Source: Bacteroidaceae bacterium | Lineage (GTDB): Bacteria; Bacteroidota; Bacteroidia; Bacteroidales; Bacteroidaceae | NCBI GenBank assembly: GCA_024699495.1 | Contig: JAILPK010000088.1 | Location: 20,636-84,635, forward strand | Length of the DNA stretch: 64,000 nucleotides | Direction: 5' to 3' | Shown here: in pieces, positions 44,908-57,925 of the stretch | Position numbering within the stretch: position 1 is the stretch's first letter | Layout: each line of letters opens with the position of its first letter | Made by a program: the position numbers and the translations under genes | The notes under the pieces: model-generated | Told to the model about the DNA's origin: nothing | The model's input: the letters and a program-made list of their open reading frames with translations, nothing else | Database searches by the model: none

Positions 44908-47900
44908 ATGAGTAAGATTTTCGATAGATCCATCCTTGACAAGGCCGCACGTACGAGCCTTTGCCTGCTTCTCTTTGTTGGCCTGGGCATCAACGGAGCT
45001 TATGCTCAAGACGAAGAAGTAGAAGAGGACGAGCCAGTAGCCGTCCGCCGAGTTGTCAAGAAACCAACAAAACAATATCCCATGAAGTCCGTGGCCGGTT
45101 GCATCACCGATAATGCCACAGGACTGCCTATGGCTGGTGTGCGCATACAGGCGCTTCAGCAGCCACTATATTCAACCCTTACGGAAGAAGACGGAACATA
45201 TAAGTTGAATGTTCCTACATTTGTAAATGTCCTCATAGCTGAAGCTGAAGGTTTTAACCTGACTCAGTTCGCCATCAAAGGAGAAACCGGGCAGGACGCT
45301 TCATTGCTTAGCAACCAGTTCAGCTTATTCTACTCTGATGACACACAAATCACCTCCTCCCGGAAAGCCAAGCTACAAGAAACAAGCAGTATCTCGGTAG
45401 AGACAGACATGCAGAACAAGCTGGCTGCAGACCTCCATTCCGTCAACCGTAACGGCATTCCCGGCATCGGCGCATATCTCACAGTACGTGGCGTCAACAC
45501 AATCAATACCAATGCACAGCCTCTATTCATCATAGACGGCAACATGGTAGATTTGGAACAGGACCGTACGAGCTTGCATGAAGGCTTTTTCAACAATATT
45601 CTGGCAGGTCTCGACCCTGAGAACGTAGAGAGTATTGAAGTAATTAAAAACGCCACTGCAATCTACGGTGCCAAAGGAGCCAACGGAGTAGTCATTATCA
45701 ATACCAAGCGAGGTCATTCAATGGCTACAAAAATTAATGTCCGCGCTTATGGCGGCGCTGAATTAGCCCCCAGCACAATTAAAATGATGGACGGCGATGC
45801 CTACAGGTCCTATCTAACAGACTTTGCAGGAACAATTCCCACTATACGTGAGGCACATCCGAACTCCATCACCAGCCAGATGCCATTCCTTACCGATGCG
45901 CCGAACTACTACTACGATTTGTTCCACAACAATGAGAATTGGCAGGACGGTCTGTACCGCACAGCATGGACGCAGAACTACAAGGTAAGTGTAGAGGGCG
46001 GTGATGACGTAGGTATGTACATGCTCTCACTGGGTTACACCAATGGTAAATCAACCCTGAAGGGCAATGACTTCAGCCGTCTGAACCTTCGCTTCAACAC
46101 AGATATCAAAGTGTTTGAGAAGGTAAGCGCAGCTATAGACATCGCCTATAACCAGACCAGCTACAATATCCTGGACAATGGTTGGAGCGAAGAATACGAT
46201 ATGCAGAATATCGGTTCAGCCAACGTTCTTAGCGTTATTCAGGCCCCATTCATCAACCGCTATGCATATTATCACGATGAGAATACCGGCAAATTGGCAC
46301 TCTCAGATGACTATGCTGGAAAATACGCTGCTTCAGCTCTCACTGGAAAATGGGTACAGAATCCTTTCCGTTTCCCGAAATCAATGAACATTAACGAAGC
46401 TCTGCGTAATCCCTACTGGATACTTGAGAACGGAAAAGGCAATAACAAGAACCACGCTGAGTTAACTCAGATCGGTATAAATTTTGCACCCAAGTATCAG
46501 GTTACAAAGCAATTCAGCATTAGTGACAGATTTGCATTCACTCTGAACCGTAACAACGAGAAGTACTTCTTGCCTATCAACGGTGCAACCATGTACACTC
46601 TAACCGACCTTGGTGACATATCATCTGTCCTCAAGTCACAGTTCACAAAAGAAACCACAATCAACAACGACTTCCGTCTGGAATGGGGTAACAACTATGG
46701 CGCGCACACCATAGACATCTTTGGAGGCTGGCGCTATAACAACTACAACTATTCTTACACCTACATGCGCGGATACAATAATGAAAACGACAAATTGCCC
46801 AATATATCAAAGAACATGCAATATGTCAACTATGGTGGCACGAAGGACAACTGGAGAGACATGACTCTATACGCCCAGGCTAACTATGACATCAAGAACC
46901 GCTATTTCTTCGAGGCACAATTGGCAGCAGAATCCTCCAGCCGCTTCGGTAAGGAAACAGAAGGCGGTATGAAAATGTTCGGAGTCAGTTGGGGCATATT
47001 CCCCAGTTTCCAATTTGGATGGCTTGTCAGTTCTGAACCATGGTTCAAGGCCAAGAACATCAACTACCTGAAATTAACCGCCGGCATCGACCAAAGTGGT
47101 AACGATGCCATAGACTATTATGCTGCCCGAACCTATTGGGAAAGCCAACAGGTTTCAGAAAACACAATAGGCCTTGTTCTGAAGAATATTGAGAACACTT
47201 CCATACAGTGGGAGACCACCACACGCTTCAACATCGCTCTCGAAGGTGCTTTCTTCAAAAACCGGCTCACCGCAGGTATTGACTTCTTTATGAACCGTAC
47301 CAAGAATCTGCTCACCCTGAAAGAACTTGATTATATCTCCGGTTTGGGCAAATACTGGACTAACGACGGCGAACTCAAGAACACCGGATTTGAGGCTCGT
47401 TTCAATGCAGCTCTCATAAGCAGCAAGGACTGGAAATGGGAACTCGGCGCAAGCGTAGGCCACTACAAGAACGAGATTACCAAATTGCCCTCTACCGACT
47501 GTATTGACATCTATACAGACAACAGCAGAAATGACGTGGCCTATACCATAAACGGCTACACAAGTAGCATCTACGGTCAAGACAACATCCTGACAGCTGT
47601 TGGCTATGCCGTAGGCTCGTTCTATGGATGGGAGACCAACGGCGTGCTCGCAGATGACAACACAGCCAAGACAGCAGGCAAAAATGGATATCTCCAATAT
47701 CCTACAGGACTTGAGAATGAACCCTACCGCAATTTCCAGGCTGGTGATGTTTGCTTCGTTGACCAAAACAACGATGGCATCATTGATGACAACGATAAGG
47801 TTGTTATAGGTAACCCCAACCCCACCCTCTTCGGTAACATCTTTACCAGTCTTGCTTTCAAGAACCTGCGTCTTGATGCCACATTCAAGTATTCTTTGGG

Positions 47901-48318
47901 CAACGATATATATAACTACCAACGCTCAATCATCGAAAGCGGAGCAACGACATACAACCAGACCACTGCTATGCAGAACCGCTGGACATACGAAGGCCAG
48001 CAGACTGACATGCCAAAGGCCATGTATAAAGAAAGTGAGGACTGGCGTAACAACGAACGCTTCTCCGACCGCTGGATTGAGGACGGCTCATATCTGAAGC
48101 TGAAGAACATTCGCCTCACATATACTATCCCAGTTCACAACGAGGCCATTCAGGGCCTGCGCATCTGGGCAGAGGGCAACAACCTGTTTACCCTCACCAA
48201 GTACTATGGCACCGACCCGGAGACATCAGCTCGTAACAGTGTCCTGTATCAGGGTATTGACACAGGCATGCTCTCTCTTGGCCGCAGTATAAATTTCGGC
48301 GTTTCCATCAACCTCTAA
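44908..48318 (+). CDS. SusC/RagA-type TonB-dependent outer membrane transporter (pair 2)
   Basis: A 1136-residue channel. After the signal peptide comes an unusual charged stretch, DEEVEEDEPVAVRRVVKKP. The carboxypeptidase-regulatory-like domain follows (ITDNATGLPMAGVRI), then the plug with AYLTVRGVNTINTNAQPLFI and IEVIKNATAIYGAKGANG (about 190-265), and the barrel with VDQNNDGIIDDNDKVVIGNP. It ends GVSINL, leucine instead of the usual final aromatic residue. It is diverged from pair 1, so the locus is not a recent tandem copy. Confidence 0.95.
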   Translation: MSKIFDRSILDKAARTSLCLLLFVGLGINGAYAQDEEVEEDEPVAVRRVVKKPTKQYPMKSVAGCITDNATGLPMAGVRIQALQQPLYSTLTEEDGTYKLNVPTFVNVLIAEAEGFNLTQFAIKGETGQDASLLSNQFSLFYSDDTQITSSRKAKLQETSSISVETDMQNKLAADLHSVNRNGIPGIGAYLTVRGVNTINTNAQPLFIIDGNMVDLEQDRTSLHEGFFNNILAGLDPENVESIEVIKNATAIYGAKGANGVVIINTKRGHSMATKINVRAYGGAELAPSTIKMMDGDAYRSYLTDFAGTIPTIREAHPNSITSQMPFLTDAPNYYYDLFHNNENWQDGLYRTAWTQNYKVSVEGGDDVGMYMLSLGYTNGKSTLKGNDFSRLNLRFNTDIKVFEKVSAAIDIAYNQTSYNILDNGWSEEYDMQNIGSANVLSVIQAPFINRYAYYHDENTGKLALSDDYAGKYAASALTGKWVQNPFRFPKSMNINEALRNPYWILENGKGNNKNHAELTQIGINFAPKYQVTKQFSISDRFAFTLNRNNEKYFLPINGATMYTLTDLGDISSVLKSQFTKETTINNDFRLEWGNNYGAHTIDIFGGWRYNNYNYSYTYMRGYNNENDKLPNISKNMQYVNYGGTKDNWRDMTLYAQANYDIKNRYFFEAQLAAESSSRFGKETEGGMKMFGVSWGIFPSFQFGWLVSSEPWFKAKNINYLKLTAGIDQSGNDAIDYYAARTYWESQQVSENTIGLVLKNIENTSIQWETTTRFNIALEGAFFKNRLTAGIDFFMNRTKNLLTLKELDYISGLGKYWTNDGELKNTGFEARFNAALISSKDWKWELGASVGHYKNEITKLPSTDCIDIYTDNSRNDVAYTINGYTSSIYGQDNILTAVGYAVGSFYGWETNGVLADDNTAKTAGKNGYLQYPTGLENEPYRNFQAGDVCFVDQNNDGIIDDNDKVVIGNPNPTLFGNIFTSLAFKNLRLDATFKYSLGNDIYNYQRSIIESGATTYNQTTAMQNRWTYEGQQTDMPKAMYKESEDWRNNERFSDRWIEDGSYLKLKNIRLTYTIPVHNEAIQGLRIWAEGNNLFTLTKYYGTDPETSARNSVLYQGIDTGMLSLGRSINFGVSINL

Positions 48319-48330
48319 TTTGCTATAACG

Positions 48331-50535
48331 ATGAAAAAGAATATAATATCTTCACTGTTGATCGTCCTCGCCATGAGTATCGGATTCTCTTCTTGCGAGG
48401 ACATGCTTGAGGCAAACAACGAGCGTCACGCCGACATCAATTCCGTAGTCGGTGACACCTTGTATGGCTACTGGGGAATACTCAAGAGCTTACAGAATAT
48501 CGGCGAACGTTATGTAATACTCGGTGAATGCCGTGGTGACCTCGTGGATGGTACAGAATACATTTCTGACTCCATTTCCTCGATTCTTAAATTTGACAAA
48601 GCCAACAATACAGATGGTTCAAACCGTTATCTGCGCATGGCTGACTTCTACCACGTCATCAATTCCTGCAATGCGTTTATCCATAACTGTGATACAGCAC
48701 GGGTAGATGGCCGCAAGAATCAGGTAATGAAGAAGGAATACGCTCAGGTGTGTGCTATCCGTGCTTGGATTTATCTCCAGCTCGTACAAATTTATGGCGA
48801 TGTACCCTATATCACAGAGCCAATGATTTCCACAGCACAGATAGACAACTATTGGGAAAATGACGGTGCTACCGTGAATGCTTCCACGCTCAAGGACCAA
48901 AGCATCATTCGGGAGCTCATCTCGCTGCGTAACATAGAGCCTATGAACTATGGCAACTATGGCTATTCCACTATAATTTGTCATGCCACCCAGTGCATCT
49001 TCCCGGCCAATCTGGTTTTGGGCGATATTTTCCTTCTTGAAGGTTCCACCGCAAGCTGTGAGCGTGCTGCACAGTTCTATTATGACTATCTCAATAGCGA
49101 GAATGGCGGCCCTGTTCATTTCAATGGCAAGTGCTATGCAAGCCGTAACCAGAGAGATGAATCCATCGACTATTCAGACTACAACGGCTGGATTGACATA
49201 TTCAGAAACAAAAATGAAGTCACCAATGCCACCGAACTGATTACCGTTATCCCCTCCTCAACGAATAAACTGTGGGGAACAGTTCAGCGCGGCGTGAACG
49301 AATTATTTGGTTTTGAGCCCAGTCTCGCAGTGAAAACCGACACAGCCTCCAACACCTCAGCATCAATCTATCTGGCGCCAAACTTTGAACGTCAGCTTAC
49401 AGCCTCTAAAGGCTATGAGAATCTCAGCGCCAACCAGGAATATGAGTTTTATCTCGGAACCAACAGCAACCCATTGCAGGATTCTGTCCGTGTTCTTGAA
49501 GGCGCCGGTGATGCCCGGTTCCACATCGCTTGTCCGAATGCTACTGATGAAGATGGTGCTTCCGTAAGATTTGTCACCAAACAAAATCCCCGGGCACTTA
49601 CAAACCCGTCTAATTCATACTCCACGACATACCCGGTCATCTACCGCAAGGCTACTGTATGGCTGCGCTTTGCTGAAGCTATTAATCGTGCTGGATTCCC
49701 CGGATATGCATTTGCAATCCTGAAGAGCGGCATGGTAAATAACAGCAAATGGCTACCTGCAGATTCCGCTTTGTATATTGCAACTCCTGCATATTATTAC
49801 TATGATTACACGGACACGGTTGCTCACCACGTTACGGCTGCTACTCAGACAGCTCTCGTCAATTCGCTGCTGACCGACAGCATTATCACAGACTCACTTG
49901 CAGCAGTTGCCGCTGTACAATTCCAACCGGCAACCTACTCACAGTGGCAGACTCAGGCACTTGGGTCAACTGTCTGCAACTATATAAGTCTGCAGGAAAT
50001 GACAAAAGCGAAATCCCGTCCGTATCTTCAGTTCTTGACAGACTATTTCAATGGTTCAGACAAGGTGGATTATGTTTCTATCTCGAATTCTGATTATAAT
50101 ACAGGAGTCACCCGCTATAATCCAAACAACAATACTTATATCACAAATGGTATTCACTGGCGCGGTTGTGGCGGTATGGCATACAATGAGTCCCGCACTT
50201 CATTTAATTATGTCAACCAAATCAACAAGATGCTTACTACTTACGAAGGTGATACACTTGCTATGACGAAGGAAGCTATCTACGACGAGGCTAACGAAGC
50301 TAAGGTTATCAATGCCATCGAGGACCTCATCTGCGACGAAATGGCATTGGAGAGCGGAATTGAAGGAAACCGCTTCTTTGACCTGATGCGCATGGCCCGC
50401 CACCGTAATGACAACGACTTCCTGGCACGCCGCGTGGCAGCCCGTAAGAGCAGTTATGACTCTCCAGACGAGGCCCTCCGCACCCGTCTTCAAACAGAGT
50501 CGAACTGGTATCTGCCAACTCGCACACGCCAATGA
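48331..50535 (+). CDS. SusD/RagB-type surface lipoprotein (pair 2), long form
   Basis: A 734-residue SusD-like protein, longer than usual for the family (commonly 500-650). Lipobox GFSSC (C22), then EDMLEANNE. TPR-like helices run through YAQVCAIRAWIYLQLVQIYGDVPYI, and the C-terminal consensus LICDEMALESGIEGNRFFDLMR is intact. Extra sequence sits in the middle (about 300-560), a likely ligand-facing insertion. Last gene of the array; a terminator follows 35 bp after the stop. Confidence 0.92.
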   Translation: MKKNIISSLLIVLAMSIGFSSCEDMLEANNERHADINSVVGDTLYGYWGILKSLQNIGERYVILGECRGDLVDGTEYISDSISSILKFDKANNTDGSNRYLRMADFYHVINSCNAFIHNCDTARVDGRKNQVMKKEYAQVCAIRAWIYLQLVQIYGDVPYITEPMISTAQIDNYWENDGATVNASTLKDQSIIRELISLRNIEPMNYGNYGYSTIICHATQCIFPANLVLGDIFLLEGSTASCERAAQFYYDYLNSENGGPVHFNGKCYASRNQRDESIDYSDYNGWIDIFRNKNEVTNATELITVIPSSTNKLWGTVQRGVNELFGFEPSLAVKTDTASNTSASIYLAPNFERQLTASKGYENLSANQEYEFYLGTNSNPLQDSVRVLEGAGDARFHIACPNATDEDGASVRFVTKQNPRALTNPSNSYSTTYPVIYRKATVWLRFAEAINRAGFPGYAFAILKSGMVNNSKWLPADSALYIATPAYYYYDYTDTVAHHVTAATQTALVNSLLTDSIITDSLAAVAAVQFQPATYSQWQTQALGSTVCNYISLQEMTKAKSRPYLQFLTDYFNGSDKVDYVSISNSDYNTGVTRYNPNNNTYITNGIHWRGCGGMAYNESRTSFNYVNQINKMLTTYEGDTLAMTKEAIYDEANEAKVINAIEDLICDEMALESGIEGNRFFDLMRMARHRNDNDFLARRVAARKSSYDSPDEALRTRLQTESNWYLPTRTRQ

Positions 50536-50570
50536 TGTAAGAGCATTATCACATAACATTATTTTTCTGA

Positions 50571-50608
50571 GGAAGAGGGCTTTTGTTAGCTCTCTTCCTT
50601 CTTTATAT
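50571..50608 (+). terminator. terminator of the fasciclin/Sus array
   Basis: GGAAGAGGGC (50571-50580) pairs with GCTCTCTTCC (50589-50598), ten pairs including one G-U, loop of 8, then TTCTTTATATT. Confidence 0.8.
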
Positions 50609-50657
50609 TATGTAAAATGCTAAAAAATATATGTTTTTGCACAAAATCGGATAAATG

Positions 50658-53935
<3,278 letters not shown>

Positions 53936-53936
<1 letters not shown>

Positions 53937-55906
53937 TGAAATCAAAAGACAGTAAAAGTAATCACCCCCTTCCCCAAACGGAGGGATTCGGAGGTGGTCT
54001 TCTGTATTGGCTGATGCCCGTGGCCATATTAGTGGTGGCGGGCATCATGCTCGTGTTAAGGGAAAGTGAAATGCTCTGGCGGGCACAGGAACTGAACCTC
54101 TGGTTGCCTACAGAACTTTTCTGGAATACATTGATGAAGTATCCCGGTGGCGCAGTCTCGTGGATAGCCTGTTATCTAACCCAATATTTCTACTATCCCT
54201 GGCTTGGCACTCTTATCCTCTGCGCCCTCTGGCTTATTATCTGCCTGCTGCTCGCATGGGAATATCGTCTGCGCGGGCCATGGATTTGGCTCACTGCCCT
54301 CGTGCCGCTCGCACTGCTGGCATGTGTCACCCAGACCGGTTATTGGGTATATTACCAGAAACTGCAGGGACATCTGTTCGTGCCTACAATCGGTGTGCTC
54401 TTCGCCACCTTGTGCCTGATTGTGCCTCGACTTGTTGAGTCCAACCTGTCAAAATCCCCTGCCCGATGGATTCGTCTCGGATGGATGGTTATAATATGTC
54501 TGGCCGGATATCCGTTTTTCGGAGCATGGGCTTTAGGAACCACGGTCCTTGTGGCTGCGTACCCCGCCAAAGAGCCGGCTACCACATGGAGAGGGCCCGC
54601 CGTCGTCACAATATTCACAATATTGCTCATCGCAGTAATCCCGCAGATTTATTACGAGAGCATATTCGAGATGACTAAGCGGACATTCATCTATCTGGCC
54701 GCAATGCCATCCATGCGCTATGGTAAAGAATCCTTTGAGATCTACAGACTCCCATACTACGCCATTGTGCTGGCATTCATCCTCATCATGCTGGCCTCAC
54801 GCTATGGAGATGCACTAATCCAACGACTCACAAAGAAAAGCAGCAACTCTCACACTGCTGCCGTTATTGCTGTGGCACTCCTTCTTCTGGCCGTGGTTGG
54901 AGTCCATGCAGCATGGTATCGCGATGTGAACTTTCAGAAGGAGCTGGCTATGAACCACGCCATTGACGATCTCGATTGGGAGCGCGTACTGGAAATTGCA
55001 CGAGAGCCTGCTGAAAAGAAACCCACACGCCAAATCGTGATGTACAAGAACCTCGCGCTCTTCCGTCTTGGCCGCGCCGGCGACGAAATGTTCCTCTACC
55101 CCGAAGGAGCAGAGAAGCAGAATGTTCCCTGGCAACTGCACATGGCACAAGTAGGCGGCAAGCAAATATATTACCATTATGGAAAGGCTAATTTCTGCTA
55201 TCGGTGGTGTATGGAGGACGGCGTAGAATTCGGTTGGAAAGTGGAGTTCTTTAAGTTCATGGCACGTAATGCCCTGCTTAACCACGAATGGGAAGTGGCC
55301 CGCAAGTATCTGAATCTCATTCGCATGACAACTTTCGGAGCCAAATGGGCAGACCATTACGCAGCGCTTCTCAACAACCATGACGCGATGTATCTTGAAA
55401 AAGCCGAGGCCGCAATAAAAGCAGGCAAGCCGATATTGTCCGAGCGGGACACCGAGGAGTTCCTGCCCATCATGCACCTTATGACTTACCCTGACCGTCT
55501 GGACAGCGACAACACTCTGGTAGAGATGTATCTGCTGAACTCCTTCGCCAAAGGCAACGGCAATGACCTGCTGTTCCAGGAGATGACACTCATCTGTGCA
55601 CTGATAATGAAAGACATAGACCTCTTCTGGCCCCGCTTTATGAAATATGCCACCCTGAATCCTACGGTTCACATGCCGCGCTACTATCAGGAAGCAGCAT
55701 ATCTCTATGGACATCTGGAAAACAAAGTGGACATCAGCCATATGCCCTTTGACCAAAGCATCCGCGACACCTACGACCGTTTCATGCAGTTTAATACGCA
55801 GTGCGGCTCGATGAGCGAAGAGCAGAAAGCTGTTGCCTTTGCTCCTATGTTCGGAGACACATTCTTCTATTTCTACTTCCTCGTGAGAAATCAGAAGACT
55901 AACTAA
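53936..55906 (+). CDS. DUF6057-like membrane protein
   Basis: A 656-residue protein matching, as far as I recall the family, DUF6057 of Bacteroidetes. About eight transmembrane segments occupy residues 24-325, starting LLYWLMPVAILVVAGIMLVL and ending VIAVALLLLAVVGVHAAWY. A soluble half of about 330 residues with helical, TPR-like pattern follows (ALFRLGRAGDEMFLYPEGAE, YYQEAAYLYGHLENK). Function unknown. It is coupled to the GH2 gene and 96 bp before the PD40 lipoprotein, so the three may be co-transcribed. Confidence 0.7.
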
Positions 55907-56002
55907 AGGCACGAACCTACATAGCCGGCCTTTCTCCACACACAACAGTTCTTATATATGCAATACAGAGAACAAAAAAGTACCAAAGAGTAAAGCATAA
56001 TA

Positions 56003-57829
56003 ATGAAAAGAATAATATCTACACCGCACCAGTTGCTGACCTCCATCAAGCGAGGTATATGGGGATGGGCCCTTTCCATCCTCGTCCTTTCCGCCTGCAG
56101 CGGTCCTTCTGTTCCAAAGCAATTTACAGAGAACGAACTGCGCCCACATATATATCCGGACTATGCTGACATCACAATCCCTGTGAACATAGCCCCCATC
56201 ACCTTCCATATTGATGACGAAGCCAAAGACTATGTCACACGTATCAGTGTGGGCGACAGCGAATGGACCTTCGGTGGCGACGACGTCTGCCCCTCGGAAA
56301 GACAATGGCGCGACATAAAGCAGAAAGCACTTGCCGAAACGGAAGGAAAGATTGATGTGGAAGTCTTTGTAAATAACGACAAGGGGTGGCAGCGCATGAG
56401 ACCATTCGCCTACACCGTAGTCTCAGACAGCATTGACCCCTACATCTCCTACCGCCTCATCTCTCCATCCTACATCACCTATGAGGACCTCACCCTCAAC
56501 CAGCGCTGTCTGGAGACATTCGACGAGAGCCTGATCTACGGAAATATGATCAACTCCGACGAGGAAAACGGACAATGTCTCAACTGCCACCACACTCAGT
56601 GGTATAACCCCGAACGCCTGCAGTTCCATGTCCGTCATCACCTCGGCGGCACCATCATCGCATACGATGGAGATATCCGCAAGGTAAACCTCAAGACAGA
56701 CAGCACCCTCTCCGCAGGCGTATATCCCACATGGCATCCGAAACAGCCTTGGATTGTATATTCCACAAACCTTACCGGCCAGAGTTTCCACACGCGTGAT
56801 GTGGAGAAGATTGAAGTCCAGGACACTAAATCCAACCTCATATTCTATAATCTGGAGACAAATGAGGTAACCCCCATCACCAATGACAGCACCAATCTGG
56901 ACTGCTTCCCCTTCTGGAGCCCCGACGGCAAGTATATTTATTACGTAAGTGCCCATTGGGAACGCCGCGACACGGTAAACCTTGATTTCGAACTGATTCA
57001 GCACTACAAGGATGTGCAGTATAACTTATACCGCATGGCATTCGACGAGAAGAGCATGACATTCGGACCACGCCAGCTCGTCTATGATGCCGTAGCCCGC
57101 AACCGCAGCGTAACTCTCCCGAGAATTAGTCCCGACGGCCGCTGGCTCATGTTCACCGAAGGCCAGTTTGGAGTGTTCCATATATGGCACACCGATGCAG
57201 ACCTGTATCTGATGGACCTCACACGTATTCCCTTTGGAGATGCTCCCGCCCCAGTTGCGTATAAGAGCAAGGGCGCCGCAGGCAAATCTGACATAGCCTC
57301 TGCTGCGGACAACAAGCATGAAAAGGGCGCTGACACTCCTGATGCAGTTACCGCCGCCACCGCTCAGAAGAAACCGGATGGTATAACTGCTGCCTCGCCG
57401 CGTGCTTCCGGAGGCAAGCCTACGCTCAAGGGGCCGATTGTCAAAGCTCACGAAGGCACCATACGTGACAGCGCCTCGATAGCCGAGGCTTCGAAGATTC
57501 CTCTGCCAGAATATATCCGCGTCATCAGCGAAATAAATTCTCCCGACGTGGACAGCTACCACTCATGGAGCAGCAACGGGCGCTGGGTGATATTCTCATC
57601 ACGCCGTGTCGATGGCAACTTCACCAGACCCTTCATCACATATTTCCGCAAAGACGGGACCTTCACCAAACCATTTGAACTGCCGCAACGCAACCCGCAG
57701 TATCACCGCGAATTTATGCGCTCATTCAACATCCCCGAGTTTATGTCAGGACCTGTGACTGTCAGTCCCCAGGAATTTGCACGTATAATAAAGGATGACG
57801 CCAGTTCAGTAAACCTGAAGATTCGATAA
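56003..57829 (+). CDS. PD40 (TolB-like propeller) lipoprotein with a CxxCH motif
   Basis: A 608-residue lipoprotein: LSAC (C32) followed by SGPSVP, without the acidic export signal, so it probably faces the periplasm. A beta domain is followed by CLNCHH (about 191-196), a single c-type haem attachment motif. WD40-like blades come next: TWHPKQPWIVYSTN, CFPFWSPDGKYIYYVS, RISPDGRWLMFTEG and SWSSNGRWVIFSSRR. An Ala/Lys/Pro-rich insertion (about 420-485) separates the blades. The function is not known; one haem motif suggests redox sensing or electron transfer, but covalent haem is unproven. Confidence 0.78.
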   Translation: MKRIISTPHQLLTSIKRGIWGWALSILVLSACSGPSVPKQFTENELRPHIYPDYADITIPVNIAPITFHIDDEAKDYVTRISVGDSEWTFGGDDVCPSERQWRDIKQKALAETEGKIDVEVFVNNDKGWQRMRPFAYTVVSDSIDPYISYRLISPSYITYEDLTLNQRCLETFDESLIYGNMINSDEENGQCLNCHHTQWYNPERLQFHVRHHLGGTIIAYDGDIRKVNLKTDSTLSAGVYPTWHPKQPWIVYSTNLTGQSFHTRDVEKIEVQDTKSNLIFYNLETNEVTPITNDSTNLDCFPFWSPDGKYIYYVSAHWERRDTVNLDFELIQHYKDVQYNLYRMAFDEKSMTFGPRQLVYDAVARNRSVTLPRISPDGRWLMFTEGQFGVFHIWHTDADLYLMDLTRIPFGDAPAPVAYKSKGAAGKSDIASAADNKHEKGADTPDAVTAATAQKKPDGITAASPRASGGKPTLKGPIVKAHEGTIRDSASIAEASKIPLPEYIRVISEINSPDVDSYHSWSSNGRWVIFSSRRVDGNFTRPFITYFRKDGTFTKPFELPQRNPQYHREFMRSFNIPEFMSGPVTVSPQEFARIIKDDASSVNLKIR

Positions 57830-57925
57830 ATCCAGATTCCTGTCTATTAAAACAAAGCTGCATAATAACTACAACATTCACTGTTTGCGGTGGAGCCCAC
57901 TGCAAAGAAAACACATAGACAACAC

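Noticed and set aside
54815..55945. 376-residue minus-strand frame
   Set aside because: Antisense to the DUF6057-like gene, with no domain.
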